Both the position numbers and the translations under genes were made by a program. From NCBI GenBank assembly GCA_016271365.2, contig CM057454.1, positions 458,023,501 to 458,087,500 on the forward strand: a stretch of 64,000 nt of DNA, given 5' to 3'. Below the pieces are notes generated by a model. That model was given only the letters and a program-made list of their open reading frames with translations, was not told the DNA's origin and did not search any database. Shown here piece after piece: positions 21,055 to 30,474 of this stretch. The stretch comes from Neoceratodus forsteri (lineage: Eukaryota; Chordata; Ceratodontiformes; Ceratodontidae). Every line of letters starts with the position of its first letter. Positions within the stretch are counted from its first letter, which is position 1.

Positions 21055-21850
21055 AACATAGAAACATAGACTTTGACGGCAGATAAGGACCGCTTGGCCC
21101 ACCCAGTCTACCCATTTCCATACCTATCTGATAAGCTGCAGATCCTAGTTAACCAACAGCCTACTTCCTCCTACCCCCTCTGGAATTGCCTTATGCCTGT
21201 TCCATGCATTCTTGAATTTCCCCACTGTTTTTGACTCCACGACCCCCTCAGGAAGGACGTTCCATGCGCCCACCACCCTCTCCATGAAAAAATAATTCCT
21301 CATGATGCCTCTGAGTCGTCCCTCTTCCAACTTCAGATTGTACCCCCTTATTCTTGCACATCTATTTTTATGAAAGATGCTACCCTCTTGGACTTTGTTG
21401 ATTCCCTTGAGGTACTTGAAAGTTTCTATCATATCCCCCCTCTCCCTCCTTACTTTGAGGGTATACATACAGTATTAAGCTCGTCTAGTCTCTCTTTGTA
21501 TGGCTTCTGGTGCAGACCCTGCACCATTTTAGTTAGCCTCTTCTGGACTGCCTCCATCCTGTCCATGTCCTTGTGGAGATGGGGTCTCCAGAACTGCATG
21601 CAGTACTCCAGATGGGGTCTCATCAACTGTCTGTACAGAGGGATAACAACTTCCTGTTTTCTACTGGTGATGCCTCTGAATGCCAGTATCCCCCCAGCCC
21701 TCCTTACTGCCTTCTCACAACGCTTGCCTACCTTTAGGTCATCTGATATGACTACCCCCTGGTCTCTTTCCATTTTTGTTGTTGTTAGTACTCCCCACAT
21801 TGTGTACTCTTTCCCTAGGAGTGTATACCCTTCCACCCACCCCACCTCCT
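21055..21850 (-). mobile_element. CR1-type LINE 3' fragment
   Basis: Minus-strand CR1 tail: from RT C-terminus (KMERDQGVVISDDLKVG, RGITSRKQEVVIPLYRQL and a LEYCMQFWRPHLHKDMDRME-type block at 21450-21800) through [19 protein letters not shown] (near 21420), GYNLKLEEGRLRG and AWNVLPEGVVESKTVGKF, down to the 3' UTR. It ends at 21055 with the GAAACATAGAAACATAG tail. It is 5'-truncated at about 21850. Two open segments cover most of it, so it is relatively young for this window. Confidence 0.88.
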
Positions 21851-22969
21851 GGAGCCCACTATGGGCAAATCACTCTGTCTTGGAAGCCTCTGGGGGAGTG
21901 GCAGCAGATTTGGTGGCCCTGGGTGGAGAAGAAGGTTCTTTGCACCCTTGCCTGTTCAGCCCAGAGTCCAGCAACCTGTGCCCTCAACCCAGAGAGGTGA
22001 GTACTACTACAGTGCTACTCCAGCAAAGTCTGGTTTAAATACAGTTGAGCTTGCTCCCTGAACTCAATCCCTTGGGAACATGTTTCTGTGTACTCATTTG
22101 CACATCACACTGCTACTTAACTGGAAAGCTTTATCAGTTTGTTTCCCCAGCATGTACCCAAGTGCATAATGTGATTGTCAGCTATTTTTATATGAACTCT
22201 GTTGTTAATTGTTTGTTATTGTATGTGACCCTTTACTAAATTTACTAAACATATTAAACATAAAAAAAAATAAAATGGGAGGCTATAACAGGACAAATAA
22301 AGCAATACTGTTCAAACCCCCAATATTCAACTAATACAACATTTAAAATAAACTCTAGTAATAGTGCTCATCCCACAGTGTTGACAAGGACAGCATAAAC
22401 AGAAAATTTAGCTCAGCTGGAGATGTGTGACATGCAATCTAATCTAGAGTGATTCGCTAATTGGCAATGCAATGCAATACCAAAACATCTGTAATAAAAA
22501 ACAACTCAGATCTCCTCTCAAAAGTAATTTAATACAACTGAAATGTAAATTCCCTTGCTTATTTGTAATTCAAGTAAGGGGGAACAAAAAGGGCAGAGGC
22601 GGGATTGAAAAATGATTGAATGAAAAAGGCAAAATACTATAAAATAATAGAATTTGTCACTGACAGCCTTTCACGTTGCACCAATGCACTTATAAAGGCA
22701 GTATGTTAGCCATTGTTATGATATAGTGGAGAGGTCTTAGGCTGGTCAGATTGGCAATGGGAAAGGGGAAGTCAACAGCATGACTGGGGGTAATAAAAAG
22801 AGAATATGAAAAAAAAAAGAAGAAAAAGTATAACAACAGGTGTCCCCAAGAAAATTTCTCACAATCTTGAGCAGTATTTTCTCACTATCCCAGTGCACTT
22901 AAAGAGGCAAAGGTAGCCCAAAGAGCAAGGACCATGGAGAGACAGCTAAAGAAAGGGCCGGGGGAGAGA
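21851..22969. other. Mixed non-coding sequence with a weak duplicated segment
   Basis: No coding pattern. A-rich stretches lie near 22255-22275 and 22810-22830. The segment TGTCCCCAAGAAAATTTCTC (22841-22860) recurs in diverged form at about 24515-24535, on the other side of the palindromic element. An AATGCACTTATAAAGGCA-like motif near 22685 recurs near 22898. This suggests old duplication of a ~220-bp unit. Confidence 0.45.
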
Positions 22970-23068
22970 GGCTGGCTTGCTTAGGGTCCCACAGTACACA
23001 ATAGTGGGTTGATGGGATTCAAACCAGGTCTTTAGCTGAGTGCTCTTAACCACTACACTATACTGCTT
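22970..23068 (-). mobile_element. MIR-like tRNA-derived SINE (5' part)
   Basis: Read on the minus strand from 23066 it begins GCAGTATAGTGTAGTGGTTA followed by AGAGCACTC, close to the known MIR start. The B box GGTTTGAATCCC lies at 23014-23025 and an A-box-like TAGTGGTTAAGAGCA at 23041-23055, i.e. an RNA polymerase III promoter. The sequence downstream resembles the MIR core (GTGGGACCCTAAGCAAG). It is an old, partial copy. A real tRNA gene is excluded by lack of cloverleaf. Confidence 0.72.
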
Positions 23069-23104
23069 CTGGAAGAGGAGAATAAAAGTATATGCGTGTG
23101 TGTT

Positions 23105-23138
23105 TATATATAGATATATATATATATATATATATATA
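23105..23138. repeat. (TA)n microsatellite, left of palindromic element
   Basis: Nearly pure TA dinucleotides. With 24486-24514 it brackets the palindromic element, as if the element had landed inside one TA array. Confidence 0.9.
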
Positions 23139-23142
23139 GGGA

Positions 23143-23297
23143 TATGACATGGCCTGACTGAAGATATCATATTTATCTTCACGAGAGGCCAGTGATATCA
23201 TGATATCTCACGAGTGGCGAAGCCACGAGTGAGATATCTTGATGTCACTGGCCTCGAGTGAAGATAAATATGATATCTTCAGTCAGGCCATGTCATA
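23143..23297. repeat. ~155-bp near-perfect hairpin at the left edge of the palindromic element
   Basis: The arm ATGACATGGCCTGACTGAAG... (23144 on) is mirrored by ...CTTCAGTCAGGCCATGTCAT ending near 23296. The centre is GTGGCGAAGCCAC. Internal mismatches are few. A shorter relative, TGAAGATAACA-A-TGTTATCTTCA, lies at about 24400-24423 near the right edge. The core CACGAGTGGC is shared with a separate hairpin at 39798-39870. Confidence 0.85.
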
Positions 23298-23492
23298 TTC
23301 TGTTTATACAATGTATGTTTTGCCCCCAAACGCAACCCACCGCATATCTTCTCAATGCAATGGCCACATAAAGGTGATGGCCCTAGCAATACAACTCCCC
23401 TTACAGGAATGCTGGCAAAACAACAGATGTCATTTGTTGTTTAAAAACATTTCTGATGGAGCTTGCTATTTACAGTTATTTTTTAAAAAACT

Positions 23493-23719
23493 TATCTGGT
23501 TTATCCTGCCATGCCCCCAACACAGCCCCCCAAGACAACAAATGAGATAAGGTATTGAAATATTTGGTTGATCCTGTCGGTTTAAGGTTATTTAAAAAAA
23601 TTATCTGGTTGATCCTGCCATTATTTTCGTGAAATTCATATTTTAAATGCTTATCTGGTTGATCCTGCCATTATTTTCCATGATTCATGTTTTAAATCCT
23701 TATCTGGTTGATCCTGCCA
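23493..23719 (+). repeat. Five copies of the TATCTGGTTGATCCTGCCA motif (left arm)
   Basis: Copies begin at about 23493 (one mismatch), 23561 (degenerate), 23602, 23652 and 23701, spaced 41-68 bp (about 50 bp for the last three) with AT-rich spacers. CTGGTTGATCCTGCCA matches the conserved 5' end of 18S rRNA; similarity stops right after it. It is not an rRNA gene. Confidence 0.85.
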
Positions 23720-24172
23720 CTCTGAGCACTTTCACTTTCTGTATAATGTACCGAGGTCGAGCACTATTCCCACTGATGAGCGCTGTATTCTCTGAGGTGT
23801 TCTAGTAGTTGGAAAGTCAGAAAACACTGTGCTTTATGCACAGGTTAGTGTTCTTTCTTCAGTGAGTAAAGCTGCTGAAACAGGCTGAGGCGAGTGAATT
23901 TGCGGCTTTGGAACAGTAGAGGGAAGCGTGAGTGTCTGTTGCCCAGCAACAGACACTCGCGCTTCTCTTAGTGTTCCAAAGCCGCAACTCCTCCGCTCAG
24001 CCTGTGTGCAATTGACAGCTTTTATTCACTGAAGAAAGAACACTAAGCTGTGCATAAAGCACAGCGTTTTCTGACTTTTTCAACTACTAGAACACCTCAG
24101 AGAATACAGCGCTCATCAGTGAGAATAGTGCTCGACCTCGGTACATTATACAGAAAGTGAAAGTGCTCAGAG

Positions 24173-24242
24173 TGGCAGGATCAACCAGATAAGTATTTAA
24201 AATATGAATTCCGTGGAAAATAATGGCAGGATCAACCAGATA
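24173..24242 (-). repeat. Two inverted copies of the 18S-like motif (right arm)
   Basis: TGGCAGGATCAACCAGATA at 24173-24191 and 24224-24242, spaced 51 bp, are reverse complements of the left-arm motif. The first pairs with the copy at 23701 in the large palindrome. Copy number differs between arms (two against five). Confidence 0.88.
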
Positions 24243-24481
24243 ATTTCACAGAAGATTGACAGCTGCGTGGGGGTTTGCTGCATGGGGAGGGTGTTGGGGT
24301 AGCGAGACAGCCGCGGGCAGTAGACAGCAGCAGGAAATAATTTCAGTTTCGTTCTGATGACGATAGGAACGTGGAGATAAATGTATGACGTATAGGAACA
24401 TGAAGATAACAATGTTATCTTCACTGGCCAGCTCAGATATCATTTTTTACACTGTGATTTATCCCTAAACATACATTGTAT

Positions 24482-24485
<4 letters not shown>

Positions 24486-24514
<29 letters not shown>
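24486..24514. repeat. (TA)n microsatellite, right of palindromic element
   Basis: Pure TA repeats directly after the right end of the palindromic element; counterpart of 23105-23138. Confidence 0.9.
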
Positions 24515-24564
24515 CTGTCTCCCCAAGAAAACTCTTACATTCTTCAGCAGTTTCTTTCACAAAC

Positions 24565-24674
24565 AGTCTCATAGAAACACAGACTGATGGCAGACAAGGA
24601 TTGCTTGGCCCACCCAGTCTGCTCATTTCCCTACCTATTGGATAAACTGCAGATCCTAGTTAACCAACAGTCTA
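24565..24674 (-). mobile_element. CR1 3'-terminal fragment (~110 bp)
   Basis: Minus-strand copy of only the last ~110 bp of the CR1 subfamily, from the CTAGTTAACC block to the CATAGAAACACAG tail. It abuts head-to-tail the 3' end of copy E at 24675. The short length reflects extreme 5' truncation or a tandem duplication of the tail. Confidence 0.8.
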
Positions 24675-24995
24675 CATAGAAACATAGAATTTGACGGCAG
24701 ATAAGGACCGCTTGGCCCACCCAGTCTGCCCATTTCCCTGCCTACTGGATAAGCTGCAGATCCTAGTTAACCAGCAGCCTACTTCTTTCTACCCCCCACT
24801 ATAATTGCCTTATGTCTGTCCCACACATTCTTGAATTCCCCCACTGTTTGTGACCCCACAACCTCCTCAGGAAGGCCGTTCCATGCATCCATCACCTGCT
24901 CCGTGAAAAAATGCTTCCTTATGTTGCCCATGAGCCATCCCCCCTCTGTCTTCAAATTGTGCCCCCTTGTTCTTCCACATCTCTTATTCTGAGCA
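24675..24995 (-). pseudogene. CR1-type LINE copy E, 3' end
   Basis: Minus strand: RCGRTRGHNLKTEGGWL, then DAWNGLPEEVVGSQTVGEF (24830-24990), then the 3' UTR and CATAGAAACATAG tail at 24675. Its protein sequence continues exactly from the end of the CR1 at 35672 (..QEGSSFHKKR). The two are halves of one CR1, split by the PLE. Confidence 0.88.
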
Positions 24996-26054
24996 AAGAA
25001 AATGTTTATTGCACTCCAAACCAGCAAGTAATTTACCAGAATATCAGACTGAGTTTCTTAGGTTTATTTAGTGGACCTCATACGTCCTCTCTCAGCGCTT
25101 TAGCCCAACAGTAGGGCCTTCATCAGGGGGTGTGTCCTTGATAGGTCAGGGACATACCTTTATCAGACACTGTTTAAAGTGATACAACACACATTGTTTA
25201 ACATTAGTGACCAAAAAAGTGCAAAGTGATCAAACAAATTCTTATAATAAGCTATCTTTCACAGCAATTTATCACTTTATCATTAAATTAATGGTACTAG
25301 AATATCAGTTTGGTCTGGTCAAAGAAAGAAGGTTAAAAACAAGATTTGAAAAAGGGGGGCGGATTTTAGTACAAAGAGAGAAAGATAGAATAGATCTGGT
25401 GCTCATTCTTAAATTAAAAGTGTATGTTACATCTTCAGTTTTATAAGGGTTGAAAAACATTCTACGCCTTTGGCATTCACTTAATGTGTGCTCACCTTTT
25501 TAATAAGACCTTTATCACTTATTAATACTTTGATGGCAACTTGCAAATCTGAAGACAAAAAGAGTGTGTGTGAGGGGGGAGGGGGGACTGAGGGTTAGAG
25601 GTGAATGGAAAGGAGCCAAAATGTAACACACATAAGAAATGCAGAGGACAATATCAACAGAGATATTCAGACTCTAATCTTTGGTGTATGTAAAACTAAA
25701 TTAATGACCCATTTTCCATACGTAAGTTCTATTAAGTTCAAAGACTTTTTTAATGTTTATAATTATTCAATTTAATAATTTGGTTGGAAAGTTTATCCAG
25801 GTTCAAATCACTACTGAAAAAAATCCATTATGTGGACAAAGCTGTGATCTTGCAACCTACAAAAAGAAAAAGAGAGAAAAATAAATTGAACTATTTCATA
25901 AAAATTAATTCATACATTATATATAAATACATTTTAGGACAAGAGACTTACACATAGAAACAGGTGCAGATATAATCTGTACTGAGCATATTGGTACAAA
26001 CCTATACTGCTAAATCCTGGGAAAAACTGTTGGTTACTCAGGCTCTTTGAGATA
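24996..26054 (-). mobile_element. Penelope-like element, 3' end and untranslated region
   Basis: Minus-strand 3' part of the PLE whose RT and nuclease lie at 34386-35671 and 32998-33380. It is AT-rich without a long frame. It ends at 24996 with an AATAAACATTTTCTTTGCT-like sequence and is followed by the CR1 copy E remainder. AGAT occurs on both sides of the whole PLE insertion (minus-strand reading: ..AAGAGAT before it and AGATGTGG after it), a plausible 4-bp duplication. The Harbinger element interrupts it at 26055. Confidence 0.75.
25095..25129 (-). ncRNA. Hammerhead-ribozyme-like motif in the PLE 3' region
   Basis: Minus strand reads CCCCTGATGAAGGCCC, then a 7-nt loop, then GGGCTAAAGCGC. 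CTGATGA followed by a GC stem is the 5' core of a hammerhead ribozyme. The expected GAAA after the stem is TAAA or is shifted by one, so the core is degenerate. PLEs are known to carry minimal hammerheads in their terminal repeats. Outer stems I and III were not demonstrated. Confidence 0.35.
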
Positions 26055-26070
26055 GGGGGTGGGATATTCA
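26055..26070 (+). repeat. Harbinger left terminal inverted repeat
   Basis: GGGGGTGGGATATTCA; the last nine bases are identical to the inverted right end at 32982-32997. Confidence 0.7.
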
Positions 26071-27962
26071 GAAATGCGCCAAAGGTATGCGCAACCCCGG
26101 CACAGCGCAAGTCAACTGTGCAATGGCGCAGTGACTGCGATATTCAATGGCTGCACACCGCAACATGCGCCAGTGCAACATGGCTGAATATTGCAGGCAC
26201 TACACCATGGCGCAGTGAGAGGTACACCAAGGAGCAACCAGAAATGTGCCATAGCACAACCAGGGATGCACAAGGGGCAGAGGAAGATGCGCCAAAGCAC
26301 AGCAGGAACAGCCACAGGCACAGCAGGGAGCCAGGCAAGGGGAAGGGGGGGACAGTGTGGGAAGGCAGGGGCACTAGACCAGGAACACTGGCAGGACACA
26401 GCCAGCACACAGGTTACCACTGCACATGGGGTGCAGACATGCAGCCGGTGGCCCCCCCGGTGGACGCAGGGCACAGGCGGCACTGATGTCCAGGAGAGGG
26501 CACCCTAGTCCACCACGCACCGGAGGGCATGTGGCTGCCTGGCCAACAACAGGCCACACTCTGACACACGGCACCCACCACACACATGCCACACAACCTG
26601 AACTGCCAGCCCAGTGCCGCTCCAAGGCACAGCCACTGACCGAGGGGTATGCCAACACCATGCATGCACCACCCAATGACACAGGCACACCACACGGCCA
26701 CCCACCACATGGCTGCAGCATGGACCCACTCGCCATCTGCTAAGCAGACACAGACACAGAAGGCTAAACAGGTAACAGATATAATTGTAAGAAAGCAACA
26801 CAGCCGAACAGAATACAATAAACAAAGAGGAGGGAAGGTGTAGGTGGGAAGGGGTCAGGGGATAGGGCCTGTACAGGTGGAAGGGAGAAGGTAGGGGAAG
26901 AGAGGACAGAGGCGGGAAGGGGCTGGGGAACATCATGGCCGGCCACAACCTGCTGGCACCTGTTGCCTCGCCCTGCGCCGGTTCCAGAGCAGAATCTGCC
27001 TGGTCTGGTGGGAGATCTTCATGGTATGCGACATGATCAGGATGATTTGTCACAGCGGGTGACAGTATAACAGGAGCCTGGAACCCCTCCAGACACCTAT
27101 GGCAGAGGAAGGGACAGGTGATCAGTGCATGTCCAAAGCACCCCAGCCCCCCCCCGTGCACAGTGGACAATGGGAGCACGCACCCTAGAGTGGCACCCTG
27201 GCCACCTGCAGTGGGTGGGCCTATGTCTGCCACCAACCCGGCAAGCCATGTCAGTACACAGTGCTGGACTTCACTGCCCAAGGGCCACCTGACAGCACAG
27301 CGGTAGGCAGGAGGCATGGTGCTGCAGTGGAACTACAGCAGCACAAGTGGTAGCCGGATGCACACCCAGCCCACCAACAGATGCCACACATGTGCAATGG
27401 TCGCCTTGCAGCACCACACACACTGCATCATGTGCCAAACACAGCTGCCATGGCACAAGGCACAGGGGACTGGCATACCCCCACCTCTGACCGCCCACCC
27501 TGCACTGGGCAGTGTGGGAATGCGTGAGGCCTACCTGCTCCTGTGGCACTCTGCAAGCTGGTCCCAGCACTGCATGCCCGGCTGGGCCTCCTCTAGCAGC
27601 CGATGGGCCCGCAGCAGCCTGCTGCAGACCACCAGGTGTCTCAGCCACCCTGGCTCTCCTCCAGTCTTCAGGTCCTAGGACAGGAGCACAGACAAGCACA
27701 CATCAGACTACAGCCACAACATGGGCCCACTGCCCCCACCACCCAAGCACAGAGTGCTCCCCGGCCTGACAAGGCCACAGGGCAGTGGCGCAGTGCACCC
27801 AGTGACTGGCAATGTCATGCCACAGGGCATGCAATGACAGACCCTCTCCAGCATGGCATGCAGCCCTGCCAGCCCCATGGAACAGTGGGTACGCACAGAT
27901 CGCAGAGCCCACTTCTGTCGGGGCCATGGCACGGCCCTTCCTGACATGCGCCTGTGGTGCCC
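26071..27962. other. Harbinger left arm without a firm gene
   Basis: GC-rich, with long overlapping open frames on both strands but no family motif in any of them. The open frames are explained by base composition. Subterminal GCGCA, CAATGGCGCA and GATATTCAATGG motifs are repeated over the first 150 bp and again at the right end, the likely transposase or Myb binding region. Confidence 0.5.
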
Positions 27963-28175
27963 TCAGCCTTCTAGGTTTCTCCACCAGGTTTCCATACCAG
28001 TGGTGACACGCTGCCCCTGTGGGGTACATCGGGTGGTCTGGACAAGCCTGTCGGCAATGTCCTGCCACACCTCAGTCCTGGGTCTGTCGAGGGGCTGCTG
28101 GCCAAACAGGCTGTCAGCATGGGGCTCCACCTGGGCCACCAGGTTCACCAGCTTGACCTGGCTCCAATTACGGGC
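27963..28175 (-). pseudogene. Second Myb/SANT-like DNA-binding domain in the Harbinger element
   Basis: A ~70-residue minus-strand segment has the spacing of a Myb/SANT-like domain: NWSQVKLVNLVAQVEPHADS, LFG, EVWQDIADRLVQ and TWWRNLEG. These supply the three regularly spaced tryptophan positions of the three-helix fold. No full gene can be built around it; a stop follows the domain in the same frame. It differs in sequence from the Myb-like gene at 28957. It could be an exon of a third gene or a captured domain. Function would be DNA binding. Confidence 0.5.
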
Positions 28176-28470
28176 ATGGGGCACTGCACGACGCAGCATG
28201 GTTCTGCAGCAATGTAGCAGGCCAAAATGGCACCCAGTAGCGCACGTGCACGGGATGCGCACCTTGCACGGAGATGCACTGTTCATGGCAATCGTGCATC
28301 TCCAGGGATGCACAGCATGGGCATGGCCACACCGGCACATGGGGCAGAGGTCCCTGAGGGGCATAGAGCAGGGTGGGGGTCAGGGGTCAGCACACGCAAT
28401 GTGCACGTGAGCTCTATTGGGCAATGTGATGCATGTTGCACAATAGGGCCATGAAGGCACCATGCCCCAT

Positions 28471-28647
28471 AATCCCTATAGCACCCGAGTGCCATAGGCC
28501 TTATAGTGCCCGAGCACCATAGGCCCTATAGCGCCTGAGCACCATAGGCCCTATAGCACCCCAGCACCATAGGCCTTATAGCACCCCAGTGCCATAGGCC
28601 CTATAGCGCCCGATGCCATAGGCCCTATAGCACCCCAGCACCATGGG
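28471..28647. repeat. ~30-bp minisatellite, about six units
   Basis: Tandem units containing CACCATAGGCCCTATAGC, each 29-30 bp, inside the Harbinger element just upstream of the Myb-like gene promoter. Units vary at a few positions (GCACC/GCGCC, CCC/CTT). Confidence 0.88.
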
Positions 28648-28927
28648 ATCCATGGTGCATAGGGCACGATGGCCCCTATAGCACACCTAGCCAACACTGC
28701 ACAATAGGCAGTAGCATATGCCATTGCACATGCACGTTGGCCAGTGCCCACTGTGCATGTCACGGCATTGCGCAATGACATACGCCAGAGCAAGTCCATT
28801 GCACGCTGCTCAACAGTGTGAAATTTAAGTCATCAAATGCAGATTAGCTCATCAGCCTATCTGCGGCACAATGAGATCATTTGCATGTCATTGTGCGGCG
28901 CTGGCCTGTTCATTTGTATGGGTGCGC

Positions 28928-28933
28928 TATAAA
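28928..28933 (+). promoter_or_regulatory. TATA box of the Harbinger Myb-like gene
   Basis: TATAAA in a CGCTATAAAGGC context, 29 nt before the ATG at 28957, which itself has a strong start context (GGCCATGG). The spacing implies a very short 5' UTR. Confidence 0.65.
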
Positions 28934-28956
28934 GGCACCACACAACATCACAGGCC

Positions 28957-30474
28957 ATGGACCGTATTGCAACCATCAGTGGTAAGTTGCGCCTGCTGGG
29001 GATTGCCAGCACAGGGTGCTGGATGGCTGGGGTGGCTGCTGCAGCCCTAACCACATGTCCATGTCTACAGGTAGCATCATGTCCGAGTTACGGTAGTGGT
29101 GGAGGAGCGCTGGCCCACTCTGGAAGTGCAGGCCCAACTTTACGAGAGCGGAGGCAGATGTCCTGTCCGAGGCATACCTTGACAGGGAGCCTTTGCTGAG
29201 TGGCACCACAGCCACATCCCAGGCCAGGGCCGTGGCCTGGGAGGAGGTGGCGGAGGTCATGAACCAGCAGGGCAGCCACCAGTGGTCTGCACAGAAGTGC
29301 AAGAAAGAGGTGGGCACCGACAAGCGTCGGATAAAGGAGAAGGTGGCAGCCATTCGGGCCACCAGGTCGGCCACAGGTGGGGGCCAGGTCGCCGTGACAC
29401 AGATCACGCTGCAGGAGGAGATGGTGGCAGCCACCATGTGGCGTAGTGCAGTGAAGGGTGTGCCAGCCAGTGGCTTCCAGACTGAAGGGAGACCATCACT
29501 GCATGGTAGGTATGGCAGGGTGACAGGTGGGCGGGGTGGGTGGGGGCCTGGGTCCTGCTGGTTGGTGGCTTTAATGCATCTGTGCCCCTTACAGCACCGC
29601 TCACCAGCATGCGGTGGCAGGGGTGCCTGCGGCTATCATGGGAGCCCACCCAGCCCCAGAGGACCAGTCATCCACCTCCATGGGCATCCGGGGGCCAGAT
29701 AGGCTGCAGAGTGCCACTGCCATCCAGCCAGATGTCCCAGGCATGGTGGCGGTTGAGGCCCTGGCTGTGTTCCAGAGAGGCGCCAGCCACAGCATGCTCT
29801 GTGCAGAGACACAGATCAGGGCGGGGTCCGACACTGATGACGATCTGACCATAGTCCTGGATGGCGGGGGTCTTGTCTGAGGGGAGACACCCATACCATC
29901 CACCAGCACTGGCAGCGCAGCCGGTGGCCTGTTGGTGGTGGAACAGCTGTCCACCACTGCCCCTGGTACCACTGTGTGTGCAGGCATAGTGACGCAGGGT
30001 GGCGGGGCACCGGCACAGGTGCTGGCCAGTGCACAGGGGCCAGAGGGGTGGCAGCAGCGGATGGCTGGAGACGTTGGGAGGCCGGGCGCTGCGTCTGCCA
30101 CCAAGGCACCTGTCATTGCCCATCCCCATGAAGACCACGCTGTGCAGCACCCACCTGAGTGGGGGGGGGCCATGCAGCACGGTCGTATGACACCGGTGAG
30201 TCAGCACTTCACCCATGCACCCCAGGGTGCCGAACCCTCAGCCGAGCACACCCGACTACTGTGGGCCTCCGTGGAACAACAGGTGCTGCTCATGGATGGG
30301 GTGTGGGCACTCTGCACAGAGGTGTGCCAGGCAGCCGAGCAGTGTGAGAGGGGCACCATGCAGGTCCTGGAGGCCATTCAACACCTGCGGGGGGACATGA
30401 CCACAGCCCTGGACCGCATTGCCACTGCAATCTTGGTCAGCCTTGCCCCACTGGCAGCCACAGGGCATGGCTGA
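28957..30474 (+). pseudogene. Harbinger Myb/SANT-like accessory protein, three exons, near-intact
   Basis: ATG at 28957 in strong context after a TATA box. Predicted exons are 28957-28981, 29071-29505 and 29595-30474, with introns GTAAGT...CTACAG (28982-29070) and GTAGGT...TTACAG (29506-29594), both 89 bp. Exon 2 encodes the Myb/SANT domain: NFTRAEADVLSEAYL, then AWEEVAEVMNQQG, then QKCKKEVGTDKRRIKEKVAA and a TGGG motif. Exon 3 ends in a helical region (EHTRLLWASVEQQVLLMDGV, LEAIQHLRGDM, ALDRIATAIL), probably for oligomerisation. Damage: in-frame TAG at 29094-29096, TGA at 29878-29880, and exon 2 to exon 3 joining is out of phase by one, so an indel or another splice site is implied. Known role in the family: partner that binds terminal DNA and imports the transposase. 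Confidence 0.8.

Larger units (their letters stand above)
23139..24485. mobile_element. Palindromic (foldback) element with 18S-rRNA-like repeated motif
   Basis: About 1.35 kb lying within a (TA)n tract. Near both ends TATACAATGTATGTTT occurs in opposite orientation (about 23306-23321 and 24465-24482). The inner part is a large palindrome centred at about 23944 (CTGTTGC-CCA-GCAACAG): 23701-23943 pairs with 23945-24191 at roughly nine-tenths identity by eye. Outside it are repeats of a motif equal to the start of eukaryotic 18S rRNA. There is no coding sequence on either strand. It looks like a non-autonomous DNA transposon of foldback type; the family is unknown to me. Hairpins this long are prone to deletion, so survival with good arm identity suggests a recent origin or gene conversion. 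Confidence 0.7.

Noticed and set aside
22970..23068. tRNA gene
   Set aside because: A- and B-box-like sequences are present but no cloverleaf or anticodon arm can be drawn; it matches the MIR SINE head.
23602..23719. 18S rRNA gene fragment
   Set aside because: Only the first ~19 nt match and they are repeated; no further 18S sequence follows any copy.
26505..27317. 270-codon minus-strand gene in the Harbinger left arm
   Set aside because: Open only because of GC-rich, CA/TG-rich composition; other frames are equally open, with no domain and low-complexity content.
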